Source: Neptunomonas marina (GTDB lineage Bacteria; Pseudomonadota; Gammaproteobacteria; Pseudomonadales; Balneatricaceae). From it: DNA of 64,000 nucleotides. The position numbers and the translations under genes are program-made. Below, piece by piece: positions 27,147 to 40,663 of this stretch; the stretch's first letter is position 1; each line of letters starts with the position of its first letter. Where the stretch lies: positions 186,001 through 250,000 of the forward strand of contig NZ_SACQ01000003.1 in the NCBI RefSeq assembly GCF_004005935.1, read 5' to 3'. A model generated the notes under the pieces. It was not told where the DNA came from and ran no database searches. It worked only from the letters and a program-made list of their open reading frames with translations.

Positions 27147-27626
27147 ATGAAGAAATACCAAAAACTTCAACAATCAGCTGGCTTTAGCCTTGTTGAGCTT
27201 ATGATCTCCGTTGGCGTTATCGCCGTTCTTGCTTCCATCGCTTACCCCTCTTATCAAGATTACGTTGAAAGCGTAAATGAAGCGACAGCGATCTCTGAAA
27301 TCACCGTGATCGCTGGGAAAATAGATCAGTATTTCATTGTCCACAACCGTCTACCAAACTCCCTAAATCAGATCGGCGTACCCGGCGACATGCTATTGGA
27401 CCCATGGGATACTCCCTATCAGTACACGGTCTTAGCAACGCTGAAAGGCAAAGGGAAAGCCCGCAAAAACAAAAACCTTGTGCCGATAAATACCGATTAT
27501 GACCTCTACAGTAGCGGCAAAGATAAACGCTCTGTCTCGCCTCTTACCGCTAAGCACAGTAGAGACGATATCGTGCGTGCCAACAATGGCGGCTTTATTG
27601 GCTTGGCCTCCGACTATGAGCGTTAA
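27147..27626 (+). CDS. type IV pilin-like protein, GspG-related
   Basis: A 159-residue prepilin. After a short basic leader the processing site and hydrophobic helix are clear: AGFSLVELMISVGVIAVLAS, with Gly before Phe as cleavage point and Glu5 of the mature protein present. The C-terminal half carries DPWDTPYQY and NTDYDLYSSGKD, which resemble the calcium-binding loops of the major pseudopilin GspG. The ATG at 27147 has TAGGG upstream; the ATG at 27120 has none. No other pilus or type II secretion gene is in the window, so it is an orphan. It abuts the GGDEF-EAL gene (stop and start adjacent). Confidence 0.8.
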   Translation: MKKYQKLQQSAGFSLVELMISVGVIAVLASIAYPSYQDYVESVNEATAISEITVIAGKIDQYFIVHNRLPNSLNQIGVPGDMLLDPWDTPYQYTVLATLKGKGKARKNKNLVPINTDYDLYSSGKDKRSVSPLTAKHSRDDIVRANNGGFIGLASDYER

Positions 27627-31836
<4,210 letters not shown>

Positions 31837-31855
31837 CACAAGTATCTTCTTCAAG

Positions 31856-31880
31856 ACGGGGCCAACGCGCCCCGTTTGTT
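31856..31880 (+). terminator. rho-independent terminator after purB
   Basis: Seven-base-pair stem ACGGGGC / GCCCCGT with a six-base loop, followed by TTGTT, 20 bases after the stop. Confidence 0.65.
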
Positions 31881-32005
31881 ATTGGCGCTTACCACGCCCA
31901 TCCACCTAAGGTGCCATTGTGCGACTATCGTCGCAGCACTTTACCTGCCCTTCAACCAGACACGCTCGTTATACTATTAGCCATAACCAATTGACGAGTG
32001 GCGAG

Positions 32006-32842
32006 ATGGAAACTTTTACCCCCGCAGGCCGAGCAACAATTCACTACATTTCGTTGGGAGCCGGCGCTCAGACGTTGATCTTTTTGCATGGCTGGACCGC
32101 TAGCGTCAGAGAGTGGTTACCCTTTGCTTCTGAGCTATCAGATCACCATCGCGTTGTCTGCTGGGACGCCCGCGGACACGGTGCACATAATCATGATGAT
32201 TCAATCGACATGTCGATCGCGGCCATGGCAGATGATCTTGCTGAGCTGTTAGCACACCTAGAGATCACAGATGCGGTTCTCATCGGCCATTCAATGGGGG
32301 CACTAACCGCATGGGAGTACATTCGTCGCCACGGTGAAGCACGTTTGAGCGGCCTATGTATTCTGGATCAATCACCCAAACTCGTGACCAATGACGACTG
32401 GCAGCATGGCGTTTACGGAGCCTTCACCAAACAGCATAACGAGCGCTTTCTCAGCCGTTTACAAGCGGACTTTCCAGAAGGCGTACTTGAGCTCATTGCA
32501 TTTGGCTACAACGAGCGCTCGCGCGATAACTATCTCAATAACTCGCGCGGTTTTCAGCAGATGCGCGAACACTACCAAACGCTGCCAGCTGCACTTCTTA
32601 CCGCATGTTGGCGGGATATCACACAACAAGACTACCGTGACGTACTGGGTACCATCTCCGTTCCTACATTGCTAGTTTATGGGGATCAAAGTCAGTTCTA
32701 CAGCCAAGCGCTTCAGCAGTGGGTTTTGTCGCAGATACCACACGCCAAACTCACCGTGTACGAAAATGCAGACCACTCTCCCCATTTATGGCACCGCGAG
32801 CGCTTTATTTACGATCTAAATCGCTTCGTTGAGGGTTTGTGA
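32006..32842 (+). CDS. alpha/beta hydrolase
   Basis: A 278-residue alpha/beta hydrolase of unknown substrate. Oxyanion region FLHGWTAS near 27-34, nucleophile elbow GHSMGA (Ser), acid in LLVYGDQSQFY and His in ENADHSPHLWH complete the catalytic triad; there is no signal peptide. The ATG at 32006 gives the usual start before the first strand; the frame to 31919 adds unrelated residues. Upstream bases GAGTGG offer a weak ribosome-binding site. Stands 52 bases before trmJ, which has its own promoter. Confidence 0.75.
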   Translation: METFTPAGRATIHYISLGAGAQTLIFLHGWTASVREWLPFASELSDHHRVVCWDARGHGAHNHDDSIDMSIAAMADDLAELLAHLEITDAVLIGHSMGALTAWEYIRRHGEARLSGLCILDQSPKLVTNDDWQHGVYGAFTKQHNERFLSRLQADFPEGVLELIAFGYNERSRDNYLNNSRGFQQMREHYQTLPAALLTACWRDITQQDYRDVLGTISVPTLLVYGDQSQFYSQALQQWVLSQIPHAKLTVYENADHSPHLWHRERFIYDLNRFVEGL

Positions 32843-32864
32843 CACCTCACCTCTGGCCTATAAT
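32837..32864 (+). promoter_or_regulatory. promoter of trmJ
   Basis: TTGTGA (32837-32842), 16-base spacer and a perfect TATAAT (32859-32864). The transcript would start about 24 bases before the trmJ ATG at 32895. The -35 box overlaps the stop of the hydrolase gene. Confidence 0.65.
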
Positions 32865-32894
32865 AGCGCGCAAACTGATAAGGCCCGTTGTTAT

Positions 32895-33632
32895 ATGCTA
32901 AGTAATGTTCGAATCGTTTTAATCAACACCTTCCACCCCGGAAACATCGGCGCTGCAGCGCGTGCGATGAAAAACATGGGGCTCTCACAGCTTTGGCTGG
33001 TTGATCCGCAAGTATTCCCCAGCGAAGAAGCCGACTCCCGAGCAGCAGGAGCTAAGGACCTGCTCGACAGCGCGCATGTTGTCGGAACATTAGAAGAGGC
33101 GATTGGCGATTGCCAGCTCGTTATCGGCACCAGTGCTCGCAGCCGTACCTTTGACCTGCCGATGCTAGATGCTCGTAGCTGCGGTACCAAGGTGGTTTCA
33201 GAAGCGGCTTCAGGCGAAGTTGCGATCGTCTTTGGCCGTGAAACTATGGGATTATTGAACGAAGAATTGCAGTTGTGTAATTTCCACACCTACATTTCAG
33301 CAAACCCAGAGTACCCAGTACTTAACGTCGCACAAGCGATACAGCTGCTGTGTTATGAAATCTGGATGGCCGCTCAGGAACCTGATCTAAAACACGAGGT
33401 CTCTGAATATCCACGCCAAAATGAAATGGAGTTGTTCTACGAGCATCTAGAAACCGTGCTAAGAACGACGAACTTTATTATCCCTCAACACGAGGGGCGT
33501 GCTATGACGAAACTCAAGCGCTACTTTAACCGCACTCGCCCAGAGAAGGCCGAGCTCGGTATGCTCCGCGGAATTCTGACTTCTGTTCAGGAAACCGTTG
33601 ATAAACTATCAAAAAATGACAAGAAGGATTAA
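32895..33632 (+). CDS. trmJ: tRNA (cytidine/uridine-2'-O)-methyltransferase TrmJ
   Basis: SPOUT methyltransferase that 2'-O-methylates position 32 of several tRNAs. The 245-residue protein starts LSNVRIVLINTFHPGNIGA, then VFGRETMGLLNEEL and NPEYPVLNVAQAIQLLCYE, the three SPOUT motifs that build the trefoil knot. C-terminal extension is of TrmJ type. The ATG at 32895 fits both the family and the promoter. Followed after four bases by a small gene and roxA. Confidence 0.92.
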   Translation: MLSNVRIVLINTFHPGNIGAAARAMKNMGLSQLWLVDPQVFPSEEADSRAAGAKDLLDSAHVVGTLEEAIGDCQLVIGTSARSRTFDLPMLDARSCGTKVVSEAASGEVAIVFGRETMGLLNEELQLCNFHTYISANPEYPVLNVAQAIQLLCYEIWMAAQEPDLKHEVSEYPRQNEMELFYEHLETVLRTTNFIIPQHEGRAMTKLKRYFNRTRPEKAELGMLRGILTSVQETVDKLSKNDKKD

Positions 33633-33636
33633 CCGA

Positions 33637-33888
33637 ATGCACACCACGCTAGATAACCTGAAAGAAGATGCTGCTCGCCTACAAGCCGGTCTGGAGACTG
33701 TCGCTGCCGAGATGAATGCATATGAAACCAACCTTGGTGGTATTCAGGAGTGTGCCCTAAAAATCCAAAAATGCGCTAAAGTGCTAGGTAACAATCGTAT
33801 CGCTGCGCTCGCTGCTCGCGACAAGCGTAAAGTGATGGATGAACTAGAGAATGCCGCACTTGAACTGGTAGAACTACTAAAACGATGA
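33637..33888 (+). CDS. small helical protein of unknown function
   Basis: An 83-residue protein, almost entirely charged and alanine-rich helix (DNLKEDAARLQAGLETVAAE and KRKVMDELENAALELVELLK), which suggests a coiled coil. I do not recognise it. AAGGA lies eight bases before the ATG at 33637; a longer frame from 33598 would overlap trmJ without need. It overlaps the roxA start by four bases, so it is translated together with roxA. Confidence 0.65.
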   Translation: MHTTLDNLKEDAARLQAGLETVAAEMNAYETNLGGIQECALKIQKCAKVLGNNRIAALAARDKRKVMDELENAALELVELLKR

Positions 33889-35048
33889 ACGATATAGCTC
33901 CCCTTGGCGATATGAGCGCAGAAGAGTTTCTGCGCGATTACTGGCAGAAAAAGCCACTGCTGATTCGTAATGCATTTCCTGATTTTGAGCCGCCGGTTGA
34001 TGCGGACACACTCGCAGGCCTTGCGTGCGAAGCGATGGTCGAATCACGTCTTATCAGCCAAGATGCCAGCGGGGAGCAATGGCAGCTTCAACACGGCCCC
34101 TTCTCTGAAGAGGATTTGAGTAAGCTGCCGGCCAGCCACTGGACCTTATTAGTGCAAGCGGTCGATCATTGGGTGCCCGATGCGAACGCATTGCTAGAGC
34201 GCTTCCGCTTCATACCAAGCTGGCGCATCGATGATCTGATGATCAGTTATGCAGCCCAAGGCGGTGGTGTCGGCCCTCACTACGACAACTACGATGTCTT
34301 TCTGATTCAAGCCAGTGGCCAACGCCGCTGGGAGTATGGTGGCATCTACGGAGAAGATTCACCACGGCGCGACGATACGCCGGTCATGATTCTGCCTGAG
34401 TGGCAAGCTCAAGAAAGCTTTGTCCTCAACCCGGGTGATATGCTCTACTTGCCACCTCGTGTCGGACACAACGGCGTTGCCGAATCGGACGACTGCATGA
34501 CCTACTCCGTTGGCTTCAGAGCACCCTCCCACGCTGATCTTCTGCGCCAGTTTACCGACCATTTAGGTGAGCACCTGAAAAGTGAGATTCGCTACAGCGA
34601 TGCAGACCTCACACCACAAGACAGCCCGAGCGAGATTCGCAACGAAGCGTTCGATAAAGTCCGCCAAATTATGCTGGACTATATCAACGAGCCGGGTGTA
34701 CTAGAGGACTGGTTTGGCCAGTACATGACGGAACCTAAATACCCAGAGAACAGCATGCCACTGCCAGAATCAGAGCAACTGTCCATCGCAGAGATGGAGG
34801 GCTATCTGATGAGCGGGGGCTTGGTGTATCGCAATGAAGGTGTCCGCTTTGCTTACCGTATTCGTGACGATAAAAGCATTATGCTATTCGTCGACGGTAA
34901 GGCGTGCGAGGTATCAGCTCGCCAGATGAGTTTTATTAAAGCGCTAACCGATCAACCCGCCGTTAGCATTAAAGACGCCTCAACCGCAGAAGCCTTTGCG
35001 ACACTCTGTGCGCTGCAAGCCGCTGATGCAGTCTATATAGAAGAATAA
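33885..35048 (+). CDS. roxA: ribosomal protein L16 arginine hydroxylase (RoxA/YcfD)
   Basis: JmjC-type Fe(II)/2-oxoglutarate oxygenase that hydroxylates an arginine of ribosomal protein L16. The 387-residue protein has FLRDYWQKKPLLIRNAFPDF at the start, the iron ligands HYD in GVGPHYDNYDVFLIQASG and the distal His in PPRVGHNGVAE, and a C-terminal winged-helix dimerisation part. Length matches YcfD (373) within family range. Coupled to the small gene upstream by an ATGA overlap. Confidence 0.9.
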   Translation: MNDIAPLGDMSAEEFLRDYWQKKPLLIRNAFPDFEPPVDADTLAGLACEAMVESRLISQDASGEQWQLQHGPFSEEDLSKLPASHWTLLVQAVDHWVPDANALLERFRFIPSWRIDDLMISYAAQGGGVGPHYDNYDVFLIQASGQRRWEYGGIYGEDSPRRDDTPVMILPEWQAQESFVLNPGDMLYLPPRVGHNGVAESDDCMTYSVGFRAPSHADLLRQFTDHLGEHLKSEIRYSDADLTPQDSPSEIRNEAFDKVRQIMLDYINEPGVLEDWFGQYMTEPKYPENSMPLPESEQLSIAEMEGYLMSGGLVYRNEGVRFAYRIRDDKSIMLFVDGKACEVSARQMSFIKALTDQPAVSIKDASTAEAFATLCALQAADAVYIEE

Positions 35049-35056
35049 ACAGAACG

Positions 35057-35081
35057 CAGCGGCCAACTCTGGACCGCTGCA
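35057..35081. terminator. hairpin between convergent roxA and phoD
   Basis: GCAGCGG (35057-35063) and CCGCTGC (35075-35081) form a seven-base-pair stem in the 42-base gap between two converging genes. No long T run on either strand, so termination strength is uncertain. Confidence 0.4.
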
Positions 35082-35090
35082 AGTAGATCT

Positions 35091-36797
35091 TTAAATAGCT
35101 TCTATGTAGCGATACTCGTGCCCTGAGCGGACTTTAAGCGCTTTGTGGCGCCCACTGTCTTCGATGTAAGTGGGTGCTTTAATTGTGTTCACAAAGTGCC
35201 AATCTGCGCGCGCCTCGTCCTGCGTCATCTCAAGTACCATATAACCGCGTTGATTGAGGTTACAGTACGCTAGATCTTCGATCAGCAGTCCAAAGCTATA
35301 CTCACTTTGTAAAACTGCCTGCAATGAATCCAGCCCTAAGTAACTCTCCAGCCCCGGCGAGCTCACCGAAGCCGTTGCAAACTCAACGCCGACTTGATCG
35401 CCTGCCAACGTTTTGAGGTTATTCGCCCACGCGTTGTGAGTATCCCCCGCCAGCACAATCAAGTTTTTATCTAGCGCTTTTGCCAAGCCAAGAATAACCT
35501 CTCGCTCATAAGCATAACCATCCCACGCATCTAAATTGTAGGGAATCTTAGTTTCTACGCGGCTGCGTTCCTGTTCAGTTACACTGTCATCACCGCCGTC
35601 GATACGCTGTTGAATAGCCACAAGTTCAGCCACTGACGCCGGATTTTGCAGCATTTCAGCGGGTATTAGCATACGCCCCATCAGTACCTGCTGGCCTAGC
35701 ACCTGCCACTTGCCTTGGGATACCGTCATCATCTGCTGCAACCACAGCATCTGCTCGGCTCCCAGTAAATTGCGATTCTGATCGGCGATATCCGCTGCAA
35801 ACCGAGCAGCATCGAACGTACCAGTCGCAGGATCAAGATAACTCGCCATCGCCAGTTGTTCATCACGGGCAATGACACGTGTATCAAGCATATAGAGATC
35901 TGCCAGATCACCGAAGCGGAAGTGTCGATAGATCGTCTCGTTGTCACCTGCCACGGCGGGGCGGATTGGCAGCCATTCGAAGTAAGCCTGCAGCGCTGCC
36001 ATCCGGCGTTCGCTAAAAGGCCCCTCCGTCGCTTCGGTATGATTCTCAGCACCATCACGCCATGTGTCGTTCGTCACCTCGTGATCATCCCACACCGCAA
36101 TCAAAGGCAGCTTTGCATGTAACGTTTGTAAATCAGGATCACTTCGGTAGAGCGCATAACGGCGTCGGTAATCGGTTAAGGTAAGCAACTCTCCTGCGTT
36201 ATCTGCCGCTAACGTGCGGCCAAGAGCCACTGCGTCCTCTGTCGCGTAACCGCCCATCTCATACTCATACAAGTAATCACCCAGATGCAATACGGCGTCC
36301 AGATCATCACGCTTGGCAACTTCACGATAGACATGAAAAAATCCGGCAGGATAGTTGGAACAGGAGACCACCGCGAGCTTAGCACTGGCTAGTGGGCCGT
36401 TCGCTAGGGTCTTCATGCGGCCGACTGTAGAGGTATTGTCGTTGGCACGGAAACGATAGTAGTAAACAGTTTCGGCCACTAGGTTTTGCACATCCACTTT
36501 AACCGTATGATCACGGCTTGCATCCGTTTGTGTAACACCCGTGTGTACTAAGTTCGCAAACTCACGATCTGTAGCAACTTCCCAAGATACCTCAACGGAC
36601 GCCAAGTCCTCGAGGATGGCTCGGGTCCAAATGATCACTCGGTCTTGTAGCGGATCTCCACTAGCAACACCATTCGAAAAACTAACCGCAACTTTGCCAT
36701 GGCTACTGCCGCAACCGGCTAACCCGGTCGACACAACAGCAGCGCCGATACCTAACGCAGATAAACGAACAAACTCGCGGCGTGAAATATGCTTCAT
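35091..36797 (-). CDS. phoD: PhoD-family alkaline phosphatase/phosphodiesterase
   Basis: Exported metallophosphatase that releases phosphate from organic phosphoesters. The 568-residue precursor starts with a twin-arginine signal (SRREFVRLSALGIGAA) that ends in LAGCG, so it may also be lipid-anchored. Metal-site motifs: VVSCSNYPAGFFHVY, HLGDYLYEYE, VWDDHEVTNDTW and AGDTHNAW, in the PhoD order with the extra N-terminal Fn3-like domain. The ATG at 36797 is preferred over the TTG three codons upstream. Commonly induced by phosphate limitation; no Pho box was identified. Confidence 0.88.
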   Translation of the reverse strand: MKHISRREFVRLSALGIGAAVVSTGLAGCGSSHGKVAVSFSNGVASGDPLQDRVIIWTRAILEDLASVEVSWEVATDREFANLVHTGVTQTDASRDHTVKVDVQNLVAETVYYYRFRANDNTSTVGRMKTLANGPLASAKLAVVSCSNYPAGFFHVYREVAKRDDLDAVLHLGDYLYEYEMGGYATEDAVALGRTLAADNAGELLTLTDYRRRYALYRSDPDLQTLHAKLPLIAVWDDHEVTNDTWRDGAENHTEATEGPFSERRMAALQAYFEWLPIRPAVAGDNETIYRHFRFGDLADLYMLDTRVIARDEQLAMASYLDPATGTFDAARFAADIADQNRNLLGAEQMLWLQQMMTVSQGKWQVLGQQVLMGRMLIPAEMLQNPASVAELVAIQQRIDGGDDSVTEQERSRVETKIPYNLDAWDGYAYEREVILGLAKALDKNLIVLAGDTHNAWANNLKTLAGDQVGVEFATASVSSPGLESYLGLDSLQAVLQSEYSFGLLIEDLAYCNLNQRGYMVLEMTQDEARADWHFVNTIKAPTYIEDSGRHKALKVRSGHEYRYIEAI

Positions 36798-36923
36798 GAG
36801 CTCCAACCTTAGAAAGATAAAACCGGAACACTAAAGCAGTAATGTTGCAACGCAGTGGCATTTTGATGTCTTAAAGGTCAAGATACTCGGCTTACGTTTT
36901 AACTTTTTATCAAGGAATAAACT

Positions 36924-37385
36924 ATGCGTTTTCTAACATCTAGCACACTGGCTTTACTGCTGATGACAACAAGCCATTCGTATGCGGAATCACGCCCATT
37001 TTTAACAGCGGCGGACGCGCTAAACGGCTTACAAGGCTGCTATAAGATGGCGGAAAAGAATGGTTGGAACCTGGCGATCACTATAATTGATCGCGGGGCA
37101 AATACGGTGAGCTCATTACGTATGGATAACGCACTCAGTGCAGCATCCACGGGTGCCGAACTGAAAGCGCAAACAGCACTGGCATGGGGCTCATCTACCA
37201 GCCGAGTCGCTGAGATTGTGAAAAAGAAACCGGAATTTAATCAATTTCCCGGCTTACTTCCTATTGCCGGTGGTGAACCAATCACAGCGCCTGACGGGAC
37301 GTTAATCGGGGCGGTAGGTGTTGCAGGCGGCCTAACACTGCATGATCAAGAGTGTGCGAAAGCCGCTGTTGCCGCTATGCAATAG
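36924..37385 (+). CDS. exported HbpS/GlcG-family (DUF336) protein
   Basis: A 153-residue secreted or periplasmic protein of the heme-binding HbpS/GlcG-like family. Signal peptide about 1-22 (LALLLMTTSHSYA). The family core WNLAITIIDRGANTVSSLRMD, then TALAWGSSTSR, and the end GGEPITAPDGTLIGAVGVAGG are clear. Function is unsettled; some members bind heme. Single gene; its 3' end overlaps that of the convergent dsdC by 11 bases. Confidence 0.8.
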   Translation: MRFLTSSTLALLLMTTSHSYAESRPFLTAADALNGLQGCYKMAEKNGWNLAITIIDRGANTVSSLRMDNALSAASTGAELKAQTALAWGSSTSRVAEIVKKKPEFNQFPGLLPIAGGEPITAPDGTLIGAVGVAGGLTLHDQECAKAAVAAMQ

Positions 37386-38271
37386 CGGTCTCTTGTAGCC
37401 AAGATGCCAACGCGAGAGCGTGCGGCTTCGTCGCCGCTCTTCCTGCTTCTAGCAAGTAATACCCACATGGCGCAGGTATTGGCTTCGCAAGGGTTATCAG
37501 CGAGCCTTGCACCAACTCCTCCTGAACCAACGACTGGCGCGCCAATGCCACGCCTAAACCGGCAACGGCAGCAGCGAGTGCCATATCGGATCGGTTAAAA
37601 TAGTGGCCAGAACTGGCGCTTACCTCACTGATACAGTGACGCTGCAGCCAAAAGGCCCACTCAGCATCTCGAGAAGCATGCTGCCACGGCTCTCCATCAT
37701 GTAGCAGCGCCGCGCTGCGCCAAAACGCCTCTTGGTCTGGCAACTGGGCAAAGTAATGTGGGCTGGCAACCGGAACCAGCTTCTCCTCAAACAGTAACCT
37801 ACCGCTGTTAGGCGCTTGCTCCAACAAGCAGTAGTCGATCGCTAAATCATACGGACGCCCGCTTTCAAGATGCAGCGATGTATCCGCATGGGTTTCAACA
37901 GCGATATCGGGATACTGCTCATGAAACAGAGCTAGTTTGGGAATGAGATATTTATACGCGAATGAGGGTGTCGCACGCAGCCTAACCGGCACAGCATGAT
38001 TAAGCGCCTGCAATTGGGTGCATCCTCGTTCAATTTCGGTGAAGCCACCTTGTACACTCAGCAAGAAAGCTCGACCGGCCTCGCTAAGTACCAAACGTTG
38101 CCCGCTGCGCCTAAACAAAGCGGTATCCAACTGCCCCTCTAACTTGCGTATTTGCTGGCTAACGGCACCGGGCGTCACGCACAGCTCCATCGCTGCCTGA
38201 GACACACCACCCAAACGCCCAACCGCTTCAAAATAGGGCAAGCTAGATAAAATACGAGCTGTTACCTTCAT
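37375..38271 (-). CDS. dsdC: LysR-family regulator, probable DsdC
   Basis: A 298-residue LysR activator with helix-turn-helix in residues 20-45 (GGVSQAAMELCVTPGAVSQQ) and a GcvA/DsdC-like effector domain. It is divergent from dsdA, the standard dsdC-dsdA arrangement, so it probably activates dsdA in response to D-serine. The ATG at 38271 has AAGG six bases upstream and gives a normal LysR start; the longer frame to 38352 would run into the control region. A T-N11-A site lies at its 5' side. Confidence 0.8.
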   Translation of the reverse strand: MKVTARILSSLPYFEAVGRLGGVSQAAMELCVTPGAVSQQIRKLEGQLDTALFRRSGQRLVLSEAGRAFLLSVQGGFTEIERGCTQLQALNHAVPVRLRATPSFAYKYLIPKLALFHEQYPDIAVETHADTSLHLESGRPYDLAIDYCLLEQAPNSGRLLFEEKLVPVASPHYFAQLPDQEAFWRSAALLHDGEPWQHASRDAEWAFWLQRHCISEVSASSGHYFNRSDMALAAAVAGLGVALARQSLVQEELVQGSLITLAKPIPAPCGYYLLEAGRAATKPHALALASWLQETAIA

Positions 38272-38373
38272 GGCTAACCTTTTAGAAAAACTAAAACGTG
38301 TTAAGAATATATCACTTGAGCTTGTGCTTTGGCTTACCGAGAATATATGCATTCATCTGTAAGGAGCACAATC
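38272..38373. promoter_or_regulatory. dsdC/dsdA control region with LysR box
   Basis: The 102-base divergent spacer contains TTTTAG-AAAAA-CTAAAA at 38280-38296, whose core is a symmetric T-N11-A typical of LysR operators. Two GAATATAT copies farther right could be promoter elements. No experimental support. Confidence 0.5.
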
Positions 38374-39687
38374 ATGTCGGCATCCACGCTGAGCCAAAAC
38401 CAATTGCAGGCTTTACAACAGCAGCACCCTTTACTTTGGCTAAACAGTTACTATGAAGATACCGAAAGCGCCCCACTCACCCCTGATCCAGCAGAGCTTG
38501 ATGCGGCCGAGGCACGCCTTGCCCTTTTTGCGCCTCTGCTGGCACACATATTCCCCGAGCTTGAACCTAGTGCAGGCATTATCGAATCTCCCCTATTGAG
38601 CGGCTCAGCGCTAGCTGAAGAACTCAACCTCAAAGAGGGCCAGCTCTGGTTTAAAGGCGATCATCTACTGCCTGTTGCAGGTTCCATCAAGGCCCGCGGC
38701 GGCATTCATGAAGTACTCTGGTTTGCAGAGCGCGTTGCTAAAGAACACAACTTACTTGGCGATTCAGATAACAACTGCCTTCAGCTTGCCACAGATGCAG
38801 CACGCCACATCTTCGCTGATTACACCATAACAGTCGGCAGCACCGGCAACTTGGGACTCAGCATTGGCATTATCGGCGCAGCACTCGGATTCAAAACCGT
38901 CGTGCATATGTCAGCCGATGCGAAAGAATGGAAGAAGACTCGCCTGCGCGAGCGCGGCGTTATCGTCGTCGAACACAGCGGAGACTATGGCGCCGCAGTT
39001 GAGGCGGGACGCAAAGCAAGCACAGCAGATCCCAAGGGCTACTTTGTTGATGATGAGCGATCCACACACCTCTTTATGGGATATGCCGTTGCCGCGCGTC
39101 GTTTAGCAAAGCAGCTTGAAGCCAATCACATCACAGTGAACCAGCAACACCCTCTATTCGTTTACCTCCCAGCAGGCGTCGGTGGTGCGCCCGGTGGGAT
39201 AATGTATGGCTTGAAATCGATTTTTGGCGCTCATGTTCACTGTTTCTTCGCGGAACCAACCGCCGCGCCCTGTATGCTAACGGGTATGGCAACAACACCA
39301 GCTCAACCTGTGCAGTCTGTTTATGATGCAGGCTTAGATGGATTGACAGAAGCTGATGGTTTAGCCGTTGGCACCGCTTCGCAGTGGGTCTGTGATGCCA
39401 CCCGTGACCTGCTATCAGGCGTCTACACTGCGTCAGATAAGAGCCTCTTTAGCGCTTTATTGCGGCTAAAAATTGGCGCTAATATTGAAGTAGAACCATC
39501 GGCAGCGATCAGCTACTTCGGCCCAACGTGGTTAGATTCGCCAATTGGCCAACACTATCAAGAGGCACACGGTTTGACGGCATACAAAGATAATGCAACA
39601 CATATCTGTTGGCTGACCGGCGGCTCATTTGTCCCACCCGAAGAGTATCAGGCGTACCTCAATACGGCACAGCAGCTCTCATCATAA
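38374..39687 (+). CDS. dsdA: D-serine ammonia-lyase (D-serine dehydratase)
   Basis: PLP enzyme converting D-serine to pyruvate and ammonia. The 437-residue protein shows the PLP-binding lysine in PVAGSIKARGGIHE, the phosphate-binding loop TVGSTGNLGLSIG and the later AEPTAAPCMLTGM and EPSAA regions of DsdA. The ATG at 38374 has a perfect AAGGAG at seven bases. Lets the cell use D-serine as carbon and nitrogen source and avoids its toxicity. Confidence 0.93.
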   Translation: MSASTLSQNQLQALQQQHPLLWLNSYYEDTESAPLTPDPAELDAAEARLALFAPLLAHIFPELEPSAGIIESPLLSGSALAEELNLKEGQLWFKGDHLLPVAGSIKARGGIHEVLWFAERVAKEHNLLGDSDNNCLQLATDAARHIFADYTITVGSTGNLGLSIGIIGAALGFKTVVHMSADAKEWKKTRLRERGVIVVEHSGDYGAAVEAGRKASTADPKGYFVDDERSTHLFMGYAVAARRLAKQLEANHITVNQQHPLFVYLPAGVGGAPGGIMYGLKSIFGAHVHCFFAEPTAAPCMLTGMATTPAQPVQSVYDAGLDGLTEADGLAVGTASQWVCDATRDLLSGVYTASDKSLFSALLRLKIGANIEVEPSAAISYFGPTWLDSPIGQHYQEAHGLTAYKDNATHICWLTGGSFVPPEEYQAYLNTAQQLSS

Positions 39688-39698
39688 ATCAGGACCAT

Positions 39699-40631
39699 CT
39701 ATGAGTGGTGCGCAACATCCAGCGCAATGCGGCGTAACCACTGATGGGCCCGGTTGTGCTGTAGCAGCGGGCTCCATGCCATTTTTAACTCAAAAGGTGG
39801 CACTTCAAACGGCGGCTTATGCACTACTAACTTTGGGTTATCCATCTGACTCAGCGCAGCCCGGGTGGGTATTGTGACGATGAGGTGCTGCTGTTCCGCC
39901 ATTTTCAATGCCGATTGGTAATGGCGCGTAAATACAGAGATGTTGCGCTGATGGCCGATACGTTTAAGTGCCTCGTCTACCCAACCCAGCCGGTTGGTAT
40001 CTTTCGGCGTAATCCCCATACTTGCGCCCATGCCCGTTTTATTAACCCATACGTGCTTCCCTGCTAGATAGTTATCCAGCGTAAACGCATCCGCAATCGG
40101 GTTATCGGTACTGACCAAACAGGAGAAGGTATCGTGCCATAGCGTTGCTTGATGGAAGGCCTGCGGCATCTCGTCAAAACGGTTAATCACTAGATCAACA
40201 TGACCCTGCTCCACCTCCGAAAAGCTCATATCACTGGGGGTGAGCACATCTAGAATCACATCAGGCGCTTGCTCGGCGATGACCGCTAACAACAGTGGTA
40301 TCAGTGTCGACTCACCATAATCGCTGGTCATTATGCGGAATACGCGGCTGCTCGACGCCGCATCAAACTCAGTTGGCTCAACGACTTGCTCGATAGAGGC
40401 CAAGATCGTTCGTAGCTGCGGTTGTAGCGTTAATGCTCTCTCTGTTGGTGACATGCCATCTCCGGTGCGCACCAACAAAGGATCATCAAATGTCTCTCGA
40501 AGGCGACGCAATCCGTTGCTCATCGCAGGCTGAGTAATACCTAGCGCGCTGGCTGCACGTGTGACATTACGCTCTCGCAAGAGCACATCTAGATAAACCA
40601 ACAAATTTAAATCAACGCGTGACAGTTCCAT
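39699..40631 (-). CDS. LysR-family regulator (NodD/LeuO-like), divergent from aceA
   Basis: A 310-residue LysR protein. The DNA-binding half reads VDLNLLVYLDVLLRERNVTR followed by AASALGITQPAMSNGLRRLR, with a NodD-type effector domain after about residue 90. It faces aceA across 172 bases that contain a symmetric T-N11-A site, so it is a likely regulator of the glyoxylate shunt gene, though the effector is unknown. Its 3' end lies 11 bases from dsdA, converging. Confidence 0.83.
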   Translation of the reverse strand: MELSRVDLNLLVYLDVLLRERNVTRAASALGITQPAMSNGLRRLRETFDDPLLVRTGDGMSPTERALTLQPQLRTILASIEQVVEPTEFDAASSSRVFRIMTSDYGESTLIPLLLAVIAEQAPDVILDVLTPSDMSFSEVEQGHVDLVINRFDEMPQAFHQATLWHDTFSCLVSTDNPIADAFTLDNYLAGKHVWVNKTGMGASMGITPKDTNRLGWVDEALKRIGHQRNISVFTRHYQSALKMAEQQHLIVTIPTRAALSQMDNPKLVVHKPPFEVPPFELKMAWSPLLQHNRAHQWLRRIALDVAHHS

Positions 40632-40663
40632 TATTCTTTTTAATTCAATTAGTTAATAATAAC

